This document shows positions 6,927 to 14,526 of a stretch of 41,722 nucleotides of DNA, piece after piece; positions within the stretch are counted from its first letter, which is position 1; every line of letters starts with the position of its first letter. The translations under genes were made by a program, and so were the position numbers. A model generated the notes under the pieces. The model made no database searches, was not told the origin of the DNA, and saw only the letters and a program-made list of their open reading frames with translations. The stretch is from the NCBI GenBank assembly GCA_003477405.1, contig QUDE01000024.1:1-41722 (forward strand), read 5' to 3'. The DNA comes from Ruminococcaceae bacterium AM07-15. GTDB taxonomy: Bacteria > Bacillota > Clostridia > Oscillospirales > Butyricicoccaceae.

Positions 6927-8668
6927 ATCTCACCATAGACCATATTCCGGTGACTGTGCCCGAAGGCACCACCATTCTGGATGCGGCCCGCTCGGCGGGC
7001 ATCCACATCCCCAGCCTGTGTTATCTCCGGGGGGTCAACGAAATCGGCGCCTGCCGGGTGTGCGTGGTGGAACTGGTCGGCATGGACCGGCTGGTGCCCG
7101 CCTGCAACAATGTGGTGGAGGAGGGGATGGAAGTACTCACCTCCAGCCCCAAAGTGCGGGAAACCCGGCGGATCAATGTAGAGCTGCTTTTATCCCAGCA
7201 CGACTGTCACTGCGCCACCTGCGTACGCAGCGGAAACTGCTCTTTGCAGACCATTGCGGGTGATCTGAATATTCTGGACCTGCCCTTTGAAAAGAAGGTT
7301 CCCGAAACCCGGTGGGATCGCTCCTTCCCCCTGTTCCGTGACGCTTCCAAGTGCATCAAATGTATGCGCTGCATCCAGATCTGCGACAAGGTGCAGACCC
7401 TGAACATCTGGGATGTGGCGGCCACCGGCTCCCGTACCACGGTGGATGTGTCCCTCAACCGGAAGATCACCCAGGCCGACTGCTCTCTGTGCGGCCAGTG
7501 CATCACCCACTGTCCGGTGGGCGCTCTGCGGGAGCGTGATGACACCCGTCAGGTCTTCGAAGCCCTGGCCGACCCCAACAAAATCACAGTGGTGCAGGTG
7601 GCCCCTGCGGTGCGCACGGCCTGGGGCGAGTTCATGGGCCTGTCTCCGGAGCAGGCCACGGTGAAGCGCATGGTGGCCGCTCTGCGGCGCATCGGCTTCG
7701 ACTACATCTTCGACACCAACTTTGCCGCCGATCTCACCATTATGGAAGAGGGCAGCGAGTTCCTTCAGCGGCTGAAAAATCCCGGTGCTTTCAAAGCCCC
7801 CATGTTCACTTCCTGCTGCCCTGGCTGGGTGCGGTTCCTCAAGTCCCAGTATCCCGACATGGTCTCCCAGCTGTCCACCGCCAAATCTCCCCAGCAGATG
7901 TTCGGCGCTGTGGCCAAGAGCTACTATGCCCAGCTTCTGGGGGTGGACCCGGAGAGGATCTATTCGGTGTCCATCATGCCCTGTCTGGCCAAAAAGCAGG
8001 AAGCGGCCCTTCCCACCATGGAAAGCGCCGGGGCCGGACCCGATGTGGATGTGGTGCTCACCACAAGAGAGCTGAGCCGCATGATCCGCGCCGAGCACAT
8101 CATCCCGGCCGAGCTGAAAGAAGAGGAGTTCGATGAACCCTTGGGCGTGGCCTCCGGCGCGGGGATCATCTTCGGCGCCACTGGCGGTGTCATGGAGGCG
8201 GCTCTCCGCTCGGCCTATTACCTGGTCACCGGCAAGAATCCTTCCCCCGATGCCTTCCGGGATGTGCGGGGTATGGATGGCTGGAAAGAAGCCACCTTCC
8301 ATATTGCCGACACCCCTATTCGGGTGGCTGTGGTCAGCGGCCTGGGCAATGCCCGGCGGCTGATTCAGGCGCTGCGCCGGGGTGAGGTGCAGTATGACTT
8401 TGTGGAAGTAATGGCCTGTCCTGGCGGCTGCTCCGGCGGCGGTGGGCAGCCCATCCACGACGGCCAGGAGCTGGCAGAAAGCCGGAGCGAAAAGCTCTAC
8501 GGTCTGGACGCCATTGCCGATCTGCGCTTCTCCCATGAAAATCCTTCGGTGCAGCGGTTGTACAAGGACTTCCTGGTCCGTCCCCTTTCGGAGAAAGCCC
8601 ATCATCTGCTTCACACCGATCACACCGCCTGGGAGATGCCTCTCTCCCCGGAAAACCAGAAAAATTAA
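6920..8668 (+). CDS. hydA: [FeFe] hydrogenase catalytic subunit
   Basis: Catalyses reversible H2 formation from protons. The 582-residue product has all modules in order: an N-terminal [2Fe-2S] ferredoxin domain (Cys34, 45, 48, 62), a His-ligated [4Fe-4S] site (His94, Cys98, 101, 107), two [4Fe-4S] clusters (Cys145/148/151/155 and Cys188/191/194/198), and the H-cluster domain with L1 TSCCPGW (299-300), L2 MPCLAKKQE (Cys355) and L3 MACPGGCSGGGGQP (Cys500, Cys504). A small-subunit-like tail follows (RLYKDFLVRPLSEKAHHLL). No key residue is missing, so the enzyme should be active. The ATG at 6920 has AAAGGAGGG upstream and lies inside the end of the flavoprotein gene, so translation is coupled. 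The maturases HydE, HydF and HydG are not in this window. Confidence 0.97.
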   Translation: MVNLTIDHIPVTVPEGTTILDAARSAGIHIPSLCYLRGVNEIGACRVCVVELVGMDRLVPACNNVVEEGMEVLTSSPKVRETRRINVELLLSQHDCHCATCVRSGNCSLQTIAGDLNILDLPFEKKVPETRWDRSFPLFRDASKCIKCMRCIQICDKVQTLNIWDVAATGSRTTVDVSLNRKITQADCSLCGQCITHCPVGALRERDDTRQVFEALADPNKITVVQVAPAVRTAWGEFMGLSPEQATVKRMVAALRRIGFDYIFDTNFAADLTIMEEGSEFLQRLKNPGAFKAPMFTSCCPGWVRFLKSQYPDMVSQLSTAKSPQQMFGAVAKSYYAQLLGVDPERIYSVSIMPCLAKKQEAALPTMESAGAGPDVDVVLTTRELSRMIRAEHIIPAELKEEEFDEPLGVASGAGIIFGATGGVMEAALRSAYYLVTGKNPSPDAFRDVRGMDGWKEATFHIADTPIRVAVVSGLGNARRLIQALRRGEVQYDFVEVMACPGGCSGGGGQPIHDGQELAESRSEKLYGLDAIADLRFSHENPSVQRLYKDFLVRPLSEKAHHLLHTDHTAWEMPLSPENQKN

Positions 8669-8674
8669 AAAATC

Positions 8675-8920
8675 TCAGGGCGCCTTCCACACAGAAGGCG
8701 CCCTGAGCGTGTCGCAAAAGTGGCAAAGCCACTTTTGCGAGTTTTTGCAAGGGTCTGCATGCACGCCTTTGGCGCACACTTGCCCCTTGAGAAGTGTAAA
8801 AAACGACGCACAGGTCGCCGTTTTTTACGGATTGATGAGGAAATGGACAAACGGCCCCCTCCAAACAGATCCGTTTCCCCGACAGTTTGAGGGCGCCTTC
8901 CATGCAGAAGGCGCCCTTTT
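8675..8920 (+). repeat. structured terminator-associated element, copy A
   Basis: First of four related elements. A left GC-rich hairpin (8675-8706) and a right hairpin plus T run (8890-8920) are nearly identical to each other and flank the core. Core: stem I, 12 bp, 8713-8724/8728-8739; stem II, CAAGGG type, 8748-8755/8782-8789 around an apical hairpin CGCCTTTGGCG (8764-8774); stem III TAAAAAACG/CGTTTTTTA, 8797-8805/8819-8827, with the conserved loop part CGCACAGGTCGC. It follows hydA in the same orientation, so the right hairpin may end the hydA transcript. It could be a structured RNA, a small mobile (MITE-like) element, or both. The open reading frames through it are not conserved between copies. 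Confidence 0.85.
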
Positions 8921-8937
8921 CCATTGCAGACGGAACA

Positions 8938-9258
8938 TTATCGCTTGTTATAAAATATACGGCCCACTCCATTGCCCGCTGCCGCAACTGCTCCATATAT
9001 CACCCCATAAACCCAGGCCGATTCATTGTAAAAAAGGAACATGGAAGGTACAAACAAAATCGTTGCGGCCAAGGGAAGAAGCCAGTGCAGTCCATACCCC
9101 AGACCATAGAGCACCGCCCCCAGAAAGACCAGCAGCGGCATAATGAGCAGCAGCAAGAATATCCCGGAGCCGGTGTCTTTGATCAAAAGCGGCAGGAGAT
9201 AAAAATCAAACAGCAGCAAAGCGATATAGAGCCACTGTGCCCGGTTTTTCTTTTTCAT
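8938..9258 (-). CDS. small hydrophobic membrane protein of an XRE module
   Basis: A 106-residue protein of unknown function with about four hydrophobic segments (YIALLLFDFYLLPLLI, GIFLLLLIMPLLVFLGAVLYG, LLPLAATILFVPSMFLFY, VYGVIYGAVAAAGNGVG) and positively charged ends. GGAGG lies 7 nt before the ATG, and the start overlaps the stop of the XRE regulator gene as ATGA, so it is the third gene of a tight operon (9817 to 8938). It is probably controlled by the regulator with which it is coupled; partner or substrate are unknown. Confidence 0.75.
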   Translation of the reverse strand: MKKKNRAQWLYIALLLFDFYLLPLLIKDTGSGIFLLLLIMPLLVFLGAVLYGLGYGLHWLLPLAATILFVPSMFLFYNESAWVYGVIYGAVAAAGNGVGRIFYNKR

Positions 9259-9455
9259 TGTTTATCCTCCAATTGAAACAGCTCTTCCACCGTAGTCTCC
9301 AGAAAACGGGCCATTCGCATAGCCAGCTCCAGAGTGGGATTGTATTTGTCATTCTCAATGGCAATGATGGTCTGACGGGAAACTCCCAAGGCTTCCGCCA
9401 GATCTTGCTGACGGTATCCTTTGGCTTTCCGCAGGGATTTGATGTTGTTTTTCAT
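9255..9455 (-). CDS. XRE-family helix-turn-helix regulator
   Basis: A 66-residue Cro/CI-type regulator that is almost only the HTH domain: MKNNIKSLRKAKGYRQQDLAEAL begins the domain (first residues), the recognition helix is in GVSRQTIIAIENDKYNP, and the end LETTVEELFQL is typical. The ATG at 9455 overlaps the stop of the upstream membrane-protein gene (ATGA), which fixes the start by translational coupling. Similar in sequence and arrangement to the regulator at 15610-15807. Such short regulators commonly repress their own operon; a candidate inverted repeat overlaps the leader (9834-9857). Confidence 0.88.
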   Translation of the reverse strand: MKNNIKSLRKAKGYRQQDLAEALGVSRQTIIAIENDKYNPTLELAMRMARFLETTVEELFQLEDKQ

Positions 9456-9817
9456 CCTTTGATCCCCAAAAACAATCCGGCGCCGCCAACGGCCACAAGC
9501 ACTCCGGCCACAATGCAGACCCACAGGATGATTTTCAACAGCGGCATGGTTTCATAGGAATCTTCATCGTCCTTCACGGCGTTGCGCTCCATCACAAACT
9601 GAGAGAGCATCTGCACCAGCACCGCTGCGACCAGCAAAAAACCAGCCAATGGTCCCGCCTTGCTTTGCGTGGGGAATGCTCCCCATCCTTCCCAGACCGT
9701 CCATACCAGCAGGGCCAGGATTAAAAAGCCGTATGCGTTTCGTTGGGCTTTGAATGCGATCATCTGCTCCATCTCGTCCATTTTCCGAAATCCCAGTCTG
9801 GCAAAGAACTTTTTCAC
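9452..9817 (-). CDS. small membrane protein, first gene of an XRE module
   Basis: A 121-residue product with a basic N terminus, then four likely membrane helices in two pairs (GFLILALLVWTVWEGW and LAGFLLVAAVLVQMLSQFV; after a polar stretch, LLKIILWVCIVAGVLVAVGGAG). I do not recognise a family with certainty; similar proteins accompany XRE regulators in Firmicutes. The GTG at 9817 has AAAGGAGG 7 nt upstream; an ATG two codons earlier is too close to the ribosome site. It is followed by the coupled regulator gene. Confidence 0.75.
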   Translation of the reverse strand: MKKFFARLGFRKMDEMEQMIAFKAQRNAYGFLILALLVWTVWEGWGAFPTQSKAGPLAGFLLVAAVLVQMLSQFVMERNAVKDDEDSYETMPLLKIILWVCIVAGVLVAVGGAGLFLGIKG

Positions 9818-9833
9818 AAGCATTCCTCCTTTA

Positions 9834-9885
9834 AAATGTAAATCACTCTTTACTTTATAATACACTTGTCTCCTCCATATGTCAA
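9834..9885 (-). promoter_or_regulatory. strong promoter and operator-like repeat of the XRE module
   Basis: On the minus strand, TTGACA (9885-9880) and TATTAT (9862-9857) are 17 bp apart, a near-consensus promoter. Just downstream, AAAGTAAA and TTTACATT arms (9856-9849 and 9842-9835) form a 7-of-8 inverted repeat with a 6-bp centre, a likely operator for the encoded XRE protein. Confidence 0.65.
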
Positions 9886-9912
9886 GTTCTCTTAACATTT
9901 TTTCCAAAAGAT

Positions 9913-9946
9913 CGGCGGCAGGGATTTTGATCCCTGCCGCCTGTTT
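9913..9946 (-). terminator. terminator after the P-loop kinase gene
   Basis: A 12-bp stem GGCGGCAGGGAT / ATCCCTGCCGCC (9915-9926, 9931-9942) lies about 20 bp past the stop of the minus-strand kinase gene, followed on that strand by GATCTTTT. T-rich sequence on the other side suggests it works both ways. Confidence 0.65.
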
Positions 9947-9962
9947 CTTTTCCCGATTCCCT

Positions 9963-10496
9963 TTACCCCAGCTCCTGCTGCATCCTTTCTTTCTTCGCCT
10001 GTTCCATAAAGACATCCAGCTGACGCTGGTTTTTCAGCACAACGGTTTTACCCTGGTACTGCTTCACCGTTTGCTGAAACCGGGCCAGACGGCGGGGCGT
10101 GCGGCCCTGCCACAAAATCCAGAAAACAAACTCCAGATCCAGCTTCTCCGGACAGCCGGGGGCGATGCTCTCCCGGGTGCGGCCCCGGTAAGTGCGATAC
10201 CGCTTCCAGGCCCTTTTCAGGCAAGTGAGTCGGGGAAAATTCATATAAATCAACTGGTCAGCTTCCTCCACCCTTGTTTCCCAGGCCATCTCCCGATAGT
10301 TCCCTTCGATGATCCAGCTGTCCTGCTCCATGAACTGCTGGGCCAAGTCCCGGCTCTCTGCCATCTCTCTCCGCTTCCATCCCTCTTCAAAAGCGATCAC
10401 ATCCAAATGCAGCACCGGCGCACCATACAGCTCCCCTAAAAAGGCGCCCAAGGTGGATTTTCCGCTGCCGCTGTGGCCGAAAATAGCGATTTTCAT
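9963..10496 (-). CDS. P-loop kinase of the DNA-topology-modulation (FlaR-like)/adenylate-kinase-like group
   Basis: A 177-residue P-loop NTPase with Walker A GHSGSGKST near residues 7-15, an aspartate strand LHLDVIAF, the WIIEGNYREM segment and a LIYMNFPR strand, the layout of small nucleoside- or adenylate-kinase-like proteins often annotated as topology modulation protein. The substrate is not known. The ATG at 10496 has AAAGGGGG 7 nt upstream and is better than the upstream in-frame codons. It is divergent from the amidohydrolase gene and monocistronic, with its own terminator. Confidence 0.8.
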   Translation of the reverse strand: MKIAIFGHSGSGKSTLGAFLGELYGAPVLHLDVIAFEEGWKRREMAESRDLAQQFMEQDSWIIEGNYREMAWETRVEEADQLIYMNFPRLTCLKRAWKRYRTYRGRTRESIAPGCPEKLDLEFVFWILWQGRTPRRLARFQQTVKQYQGKTVVLKNQRQLDVFMEQAKKERMQQELG

Positions 10497-10554
10497 CTTC
10501 ACGCCCCCTTTGCCCTGATGATACCACGCCCTTTTCTCCGGTGCAATGGCGCTC

Positions 10555-10583
10555 TTGACGAAAAAGAAGGAAACCACTACTAT
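10555..10583 (+). promoter_or_regulatory. predicted promoter of the amidohydrolase gene
   Basis: TTGACG (10555-10560) and TACTAT (10578-10583) are 17 bp apart, about 60 bp before the start codon. Confidence 0.6.
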
Positions 10584-10641
10584 AAATATAAGATTTTACC
10601 GCCTTTTGAAAGAGCGGCAACAAAGAAAGGGGAAATGCATC

Positions 10642-11811
10642 ATGCTGGCTATCACCGGCGGCAAACTGGTCACCATCACCCAGGGCATCCTGGAAAACGG
10701 GGTCATCCTCATTGACGAAGGAAAAATCGTCCAGATCGGAGAAAATATCCCGGTGCCCGAATCGGCCCAGGTCATCGACGCCAAGGGTTGCTGGGTCACT
10801 CCCGGACTGATCGATGCCCACACCCATATCGGCACCGGCAACGAACCCTCTTCCTCCGGCAGCACCGGGGATTTCAACGAAACTTCCTCCCCCATCACGC
10901 CCCAAGTGCGGGTGATGGATTCCTTCAATGCCCGGAATATGGGCGTGGCTGCCACCCGGCAGGCGGGCTTCACCACCTGCTGCACCCTGCCCGGCTCGGC
11001 CAACCTCATCGGCGGCACCGGTTTTGTATTCAAAACCCGGGAAGGGCAAGTGGTAGAACAGCTGCAAGTTCCCGGCCACGATGTGATGAAGTTCGCCCTG
11101 GGCGAAAATCCCCGCCGGGCCTTTGGCCAAAAGGACAAAATGCCCAAGACCCGCATGGGAAGCGCCGCCCTTCTGCGGGAGACGCTGTTTCACGCACAGG
11201 AATACGCTCAGGCCAAGGCCGCGGCCCATGGCGATCCCGCCAAGATGCCCCGTTCCGATTTCCGGCTGGAGCCTCTGGTGCCGGTGGTGGAAGGGAAAAT
11301 GAAATGCCGCATCCACTGCCATCGGGTGGATGACATCGCCACGGCCATCCGCATCGCCAAGGAATTCCACCTGGACTATGCGCTGGAGCATGTGACCGAA
11401 GGATACCTGATCCCTGAACTTCTGAAGGAAGAGGATGTATTCTGCACCATCGGCCCCATGATGACCGGCCCCTACAAAGAAGAGGTATGGAACCGGAGCC
11501 TGACCACCCCCGGCAAACTGGCCCGGGCCGGCGTCAAGGTGTGCATGACCGCCGACAACGGCGTTCTGACCAAATATCTGCCGGTACACATCGGTCAGTG
11601 CATGGCCGCCGGTCTGCCGGAAGCCGATGCTTTCCGCAGCGTCACCATCCTCCCGGCCCAGCTGCTGGGGATGGCGGACCGGATCGGCTCTCTGGAAGTG
11701 GGCAAGGATGCCGACATCGCCATCTTTGACGGCCATCCCTTCTGCAATTTCACCCATTGCACCCACACCATCATCGACGGCGTGGTCTACGGTCCTCACG
11801 CCATGGCCTGA
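10642..11811 (+). CDS. amidohydrolase family protein
   Basis: A 389-residue metal-dependent hydrolase of the amidohydrolase superfamily, imidazolonepropionase-like. The beta-sandwich start (ITGGKLVTITQGILENGVI) is followed by the metal motif DAHTHIG near residue 60, a second-metal region with CRIHCHRVDD and ALEHVTEGY histidines (near 220-255), a catalytic aspartate in MTADNG (near 304), and the C-terminal LEVGKDADIAIFDG characteristic of the family. The substrate cannot be told. The ATG at 10642 has GGGG-rich AAAGGGGAAATGC upstream; an in-frame ATG much earlier lies in the promoter. Single gene between a divergent kinase and the structured element copy B. Confidence 0.9.
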   Translation: MLAITGGKLVTITQGILENGVILIDEGKIVQIGENIPVPESAQVIDAKGCWVTPGLIDAHTHIGTGNEPSSSGSTGDFNETSSPITPQVRVMDSFNARNMGVAATRQAGFTTCCTLPGSANLIGGTGFVFKTREGQVVEQLQVPGHDVMKFALGENPRRAFGQKDKMPKTRMGSAALLRETLFHAQEYAQAKAAAHGDPAKMPRSDFRLEPLVPVVEGKMKCRIHCHRVDDIATAIRIAKEFHLDYALEHVTEGYLIPELLKEEDVFCTIGPMMTGPYKEEVWNRSLTTPGKLARAGVKVCMTADNGVLTKYLPVHIGQCMAAGLPEADAFRSVTILPAQLLGMADRIGSLEVGKDADIAIFDGHPFCNFTHCTHTIIDGVVYGPHAMA

Positions 11812-11823
11812 TCCCTGCACAGC

Positions 11824-12055
11824 AAAAAAGCCGCCCTCTGGGGCGGCTTCAGACTGTCGAAAAACCTTGTTGTGTAAGAGGGCTTTTTTCTCTGCTCCTC
11901 ATCAATCCGCAAAAAGCCGCGACCTGTGCGTGGCTTTTTGCACTTCTCAAGGGACAAGTGTGCGCCAAAGGCGTGCACGCAGGCCCTTGCAAAAACTCGA
12001 AAAAGTGGCCTGAGCCACTTTTTCGACACGCTCAAGCCGTCCTCTGGGGCGGCTT
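11824..12055 (-). repeat. structured terminator-associated element, copy B
   Basis: Minus-strand copy that follows the lipid kinase gene. Left hairpin 12055-12034, core, right hairpin plus T run 11849-11824; the two hairpins match except for one stem position. Stem I CGAAAAAGTGGC/GCCACTTTTTCG (12024-11998); stem II CAAGGGCC/GTCCCTTG around CGCCTTTGGCG; stem III GCAAAAAGCC/GGCTTTTTGC with the conserved CGCACAGGTCGC-type loop. Ends of the core show the inverted match TGTCGAAAAA. On the minus strand the right hairpin can terminate the kinase transcript; on the plus strand the same hairpin lies just after the amidohydrolase gene. Confidence 0.85.
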
Positions 12056-12068
12056 TTTTATTTGTTCA

Positions 12069-12953
12069 TCATACCCGCATCCGCAAAGCCTGGGGACGCA
12101 CGGCGATCTCCACCTCTGTGATATCCCCGCCAAATTCCCCATCCAAAGTCCAGGCGGTCTTTTGGGGGAAGGTGAAACGCACCTGGCTGGCTTGAGTCAT
12201 AGTCATAAATTCGTTGTCAAAATCGCGGGCCAGCAGCTTGCCGGCCAAGGCGTTCAGCTCCAGCACCGACTGGGGCGCTTTGATGAGCAGCACCTCAAAC
12301 TGGCCATCGTCCAGCATGGTGTCCACCTTGCCCGCCATGGAAAATCCGCCGATATAATTGGTGTTGCACACAGTGCCGAAGATATAGTCCTCCTCCAGCA
12401 CTTTCCCGTTGACCTCCACCCGGGCCGGGTAAGTCTGGCCAATGGGAAGGTTTTTCAGCCCTTCCATAATATAGGCCAGATGTCCCATGGAGTTTTTGGT
12501 GCTCTGGGGCGTGCTGTAGGACACGGCGGCAAAAGCGCCGAAGGCCGCTACATAATTAAAATACTCGCCGCCGAAATCTCCCACATCCAGCACCTTGGTT
12601 TCGCCCTCCATGATCACATCCAGGCCCCCTTCCAGGGTCTTGGGAAGGCCCAGGGAGTTGGCGTAATCGTTGGTGCTGCCCACCGGCAGATATCCCAGTT
12701 CCGGCGGGTTGTCCCAGGCCAGAAGGCCGTTGGTGGTGTGATGAAGAGTGCCGTCCCCACCGCAGCAGACCACCATATCGATCCCCTCCACGCCCCGGCC
12801 CCGAAGGATTTCCCGGGCGCCCAGGCCCTCCTGGGTGGGATAGACGATCACCTCATATCCGCCTCGGGAAAATCGCTGGATGATCATATCCAGATTCCGG
12901 GCAATATGGGCCCGTCCCGCTTTGGGGTTATACAGCAGCAACATTCTTTTCAT
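12069..12953 (-). CDS. diacylglycerol/lipid kinase (YegS/BmrU-like)
   Basis: A 294-residue lipid kinase of the DAGK catalytic family. The N-terminal LLLYNPKAGR (near 5-14), the nucleotide loop CCGGDGTLHH (64-72), and LPVGSTNDYANSLG (near 94-107) are the family's signature motifs; the C-terminal beta domain holds the substrate region. It likely phosphorylates diacylglycerol or a related lipid at the cytosolic membrane face. The ATG at 12953 has GAGGAG about 11 nt upstream; a GTG four codons earlier lies on the ribosome site. It is transcribed towards element copy B, whose hairpins can serve as its terminator, and is divergent from rarA. Confidence 0.92.
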   Translation of the reverse strand: MKRMLLLYNPKAGRAHIARNLDMIIQRFSRGGYEVIVYPTQEGLGAREILRGRGVEGIDMVVCCGGDGTLHHTTNGLLAWDNPPELGYLPVGSTNDYANSLGLPKTLEGGLDVIMEGETKVLDVGDFGGEYFNYVAAFGAFAAVSYSTPQSTKNSMGHLAYIMEGLKNLPIGQTYPARVEVNGKVLEEDYIFGTVCNTNYIGGFSMAGKVDTMLDDGQFEVLLIKAPQSVLELNALAGKLLARDFDNEFMTMTQASQVRFTFPQKTAWTLDGEFGGDITEVEIAVRPQALRMRV

Positions 12954-13100
12954 AGTATGGGTCACTCCTCATCATCCCCGCTCCGGGGAAACAGGCGGCT
13001 TTACCTGCGCCGTCCATGAAATCTTTTATCATCATATCAGATAAATGTGAACAAGAAAAGACTATTTTGCCGATTCCTGTCTTTGTTTTCCTCTTCTCCA

Positions 13101-13129
13101 TTGCGCGACATGGGAAAACAAGATATAAT
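13101..13129 (+). promoter_or_regulatory. predicted promoter of rarA
   Basis: A perfect -10 TATAAT (13124-13129) has TTGCGC (13101-13106) 17 bp upstream. It lies about 83 bp before the rarA start. No gene is seen between 12954 and 13211. Confidence 0.5.
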
Positions 13130-13211
13130 TTTTCTGTTGTGAAGCATCCGGCAAATCATCGCGCCGCCGGGCTTTTCCCCTTTGGCCGCTGCGCGGCGGC
13201 ACAGGTGAAAC

Positions 13212-14486
13212 ATGGACAAACCTCTGGCAGACCGGCTGCGCCCCCAATCCCTGGACGATGTGGTGGGCCAGCGCCATCTGATTGGCCCTGACGGCATTCT
13301 CCGCCGCCTCATCGAAAACGGGCATATTCCCAACATGATCTTCTACGGCCCCTCCGGCGTGGGCAAAACCACTCTGGCCGGCATCATCGCCCGGCAGACC
13401 AACCGGAAGCTCTACCGGCTCAATGCCACCACCGCTTCCCTCAGCGATATCAAAGCCATTGTGGATGAGCTGGACACCTTCCTGGCGCCCCAGGGAGTGC
13501 TGCTCTATCTGGACGAGATCCAGTATTTCAATAAAAAACAGCAGCAATCCCTGTTGGAGTTCATGGAAAACGGGAAGATCACCCTTATTGCCTCCACCAC
13601 GGAAAATCCCTATTTTTATGTATACAACGCCATTCTGAGCCGAAGCACCGTCTTTGAGTTCCAGCCGGTGACGGTAGAGGATGTAGAGCAGGCAGTGCGC
13701 CGGGCCTTTTCCCTCTGCGCCCGGGAAAGCCACATTAAGATCTCCCTGGAAGAAGGGGTGATCGGCCACATCGCCCGGGCCTGCGGCGGGGATGTGCGCA
13801 AATCCATCAATGCTGTGGAGCTTCTGTTCTCCGCCGCCCAGGAGGACGAAGAAAGTGAAAGCCTGTTTGTCAGCCTGGAGGATGCCCGGCAAGTGACCCA
13901 GGCCTCTGCGGTCAAATACGACAGGGACGGGGACAGCCATTACGACATCCTTTCCGCGTTCCACAAATCCCTGCGGGGAAGTGATCCCGACGCCGCCCTT
14001 TACTATCTCTCCCGGCTGCTTCTGGCAGGAGATATCCCTTCAGCGGCCCGACGGCTTCTGGCCTGCGCCAGCGAGGATGTGGGGCTTGCCTATCCCCAGG
14101 CGGCGGTGATCGTCAAGGCCTGTGTGGATTCAGCTTTGCAGCTGGGGCTTCCGGAGGCCAAACTGCCCCTGGCCCAGGCCGCTCTGGTCATCGCCACCGC
14201 CCCCAAATCCAACTCGGTCTCTTCGGGCATCGCCGCCGCCTGGAGCGATGCCGAAAAGAATGCCTATGATCCGCCGGAACACCTGCGGGACGCCCATTAC
14301 CAGGGAGCACAAAAACTGGGGCACGGCACAGGCTACCGCTTCCCCCATGACTACCCACTTCACTATGTGGCCCAGCAATACCTTCCCGATTCCCTCAAAG
14401 ACGCCCATTATTACACCCCTGGCCCCAACAAGATGGAGCAGCAAACCGAGGCCTATTGGCAAAAGGTGAAAGGGACAAAAGGATAG
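13212..14486 (+). CDS. rarA: replication-associated recombination protein A (AAA+ ATPase)
   Basis: A 424-residue clamp-loader-like AAA+ ATPase that acts at stalled replication forks. The start MDKPLADRLRPQSLDDVVGQ is diagnostic; Walker A GPSGVGKT is at 46-53, Walker B LLYLDEIQ near 97-104, and sensor STTENPYFYV near 120. The C-terminal part has the family's RLLACASEDVGLA and LPLAQAALVIATAPKSNS motifs and the conserved end with PHDYPLHYVAQQYLP. The ribosome site before the ATG is weak (AGGTG). The promoter is its own; the following zinc-ribbon gene begins 40 bp downstream and may be partly cotranscribed. Confidence 0.96.
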   Translation: MDKPLADRLRPQSLDDVVGQRHLIGPDGILRRLIENGHIPNMIFYGPSGVGKTTLAGIIARQTNRKLYRLNATTASLSDIKAIVDELDTFLAPQGVLLYLDEIQYFNKKQQQSLLEFMENGKITLIASTTENPYFYVYNAILSRSTVFEFQPVTVEDVEQAVRRAFSLCARESHIKISLEEGVIGHIARACGGDVRKSINAVELLFSAAQEDEESESLFVSLEDARQVTQASAVKYDRDGDSHYDILSAFHKSLRGSDPDAALYYLSRLLLAGDIPSAARRLLACASEDVGLAYPQAAVIVKACVDSALQLGLPEAKLPLAQAALVIATAPKSNSVSSGIAAAWSDAEKNAYDPPEHLRDAHYQGAQKLGHGTGYRFPHDYPLHYVAQQYLPDSLKDAHYYTPGPNKMEQQTEAYWQKVKGTKG

Positions 14487-14526
14487 TATAAATAAGCAAC
14501 GAAAAAGGAAAAGAGAGGTATCCAAC

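Noticed and set aside
8442..9143. Open frame running from the end of hydA through element copy A
   Set aside because: It starts inside hydA in another frame, lacks a ribosome site, and its tail only reflects repeat sequence.
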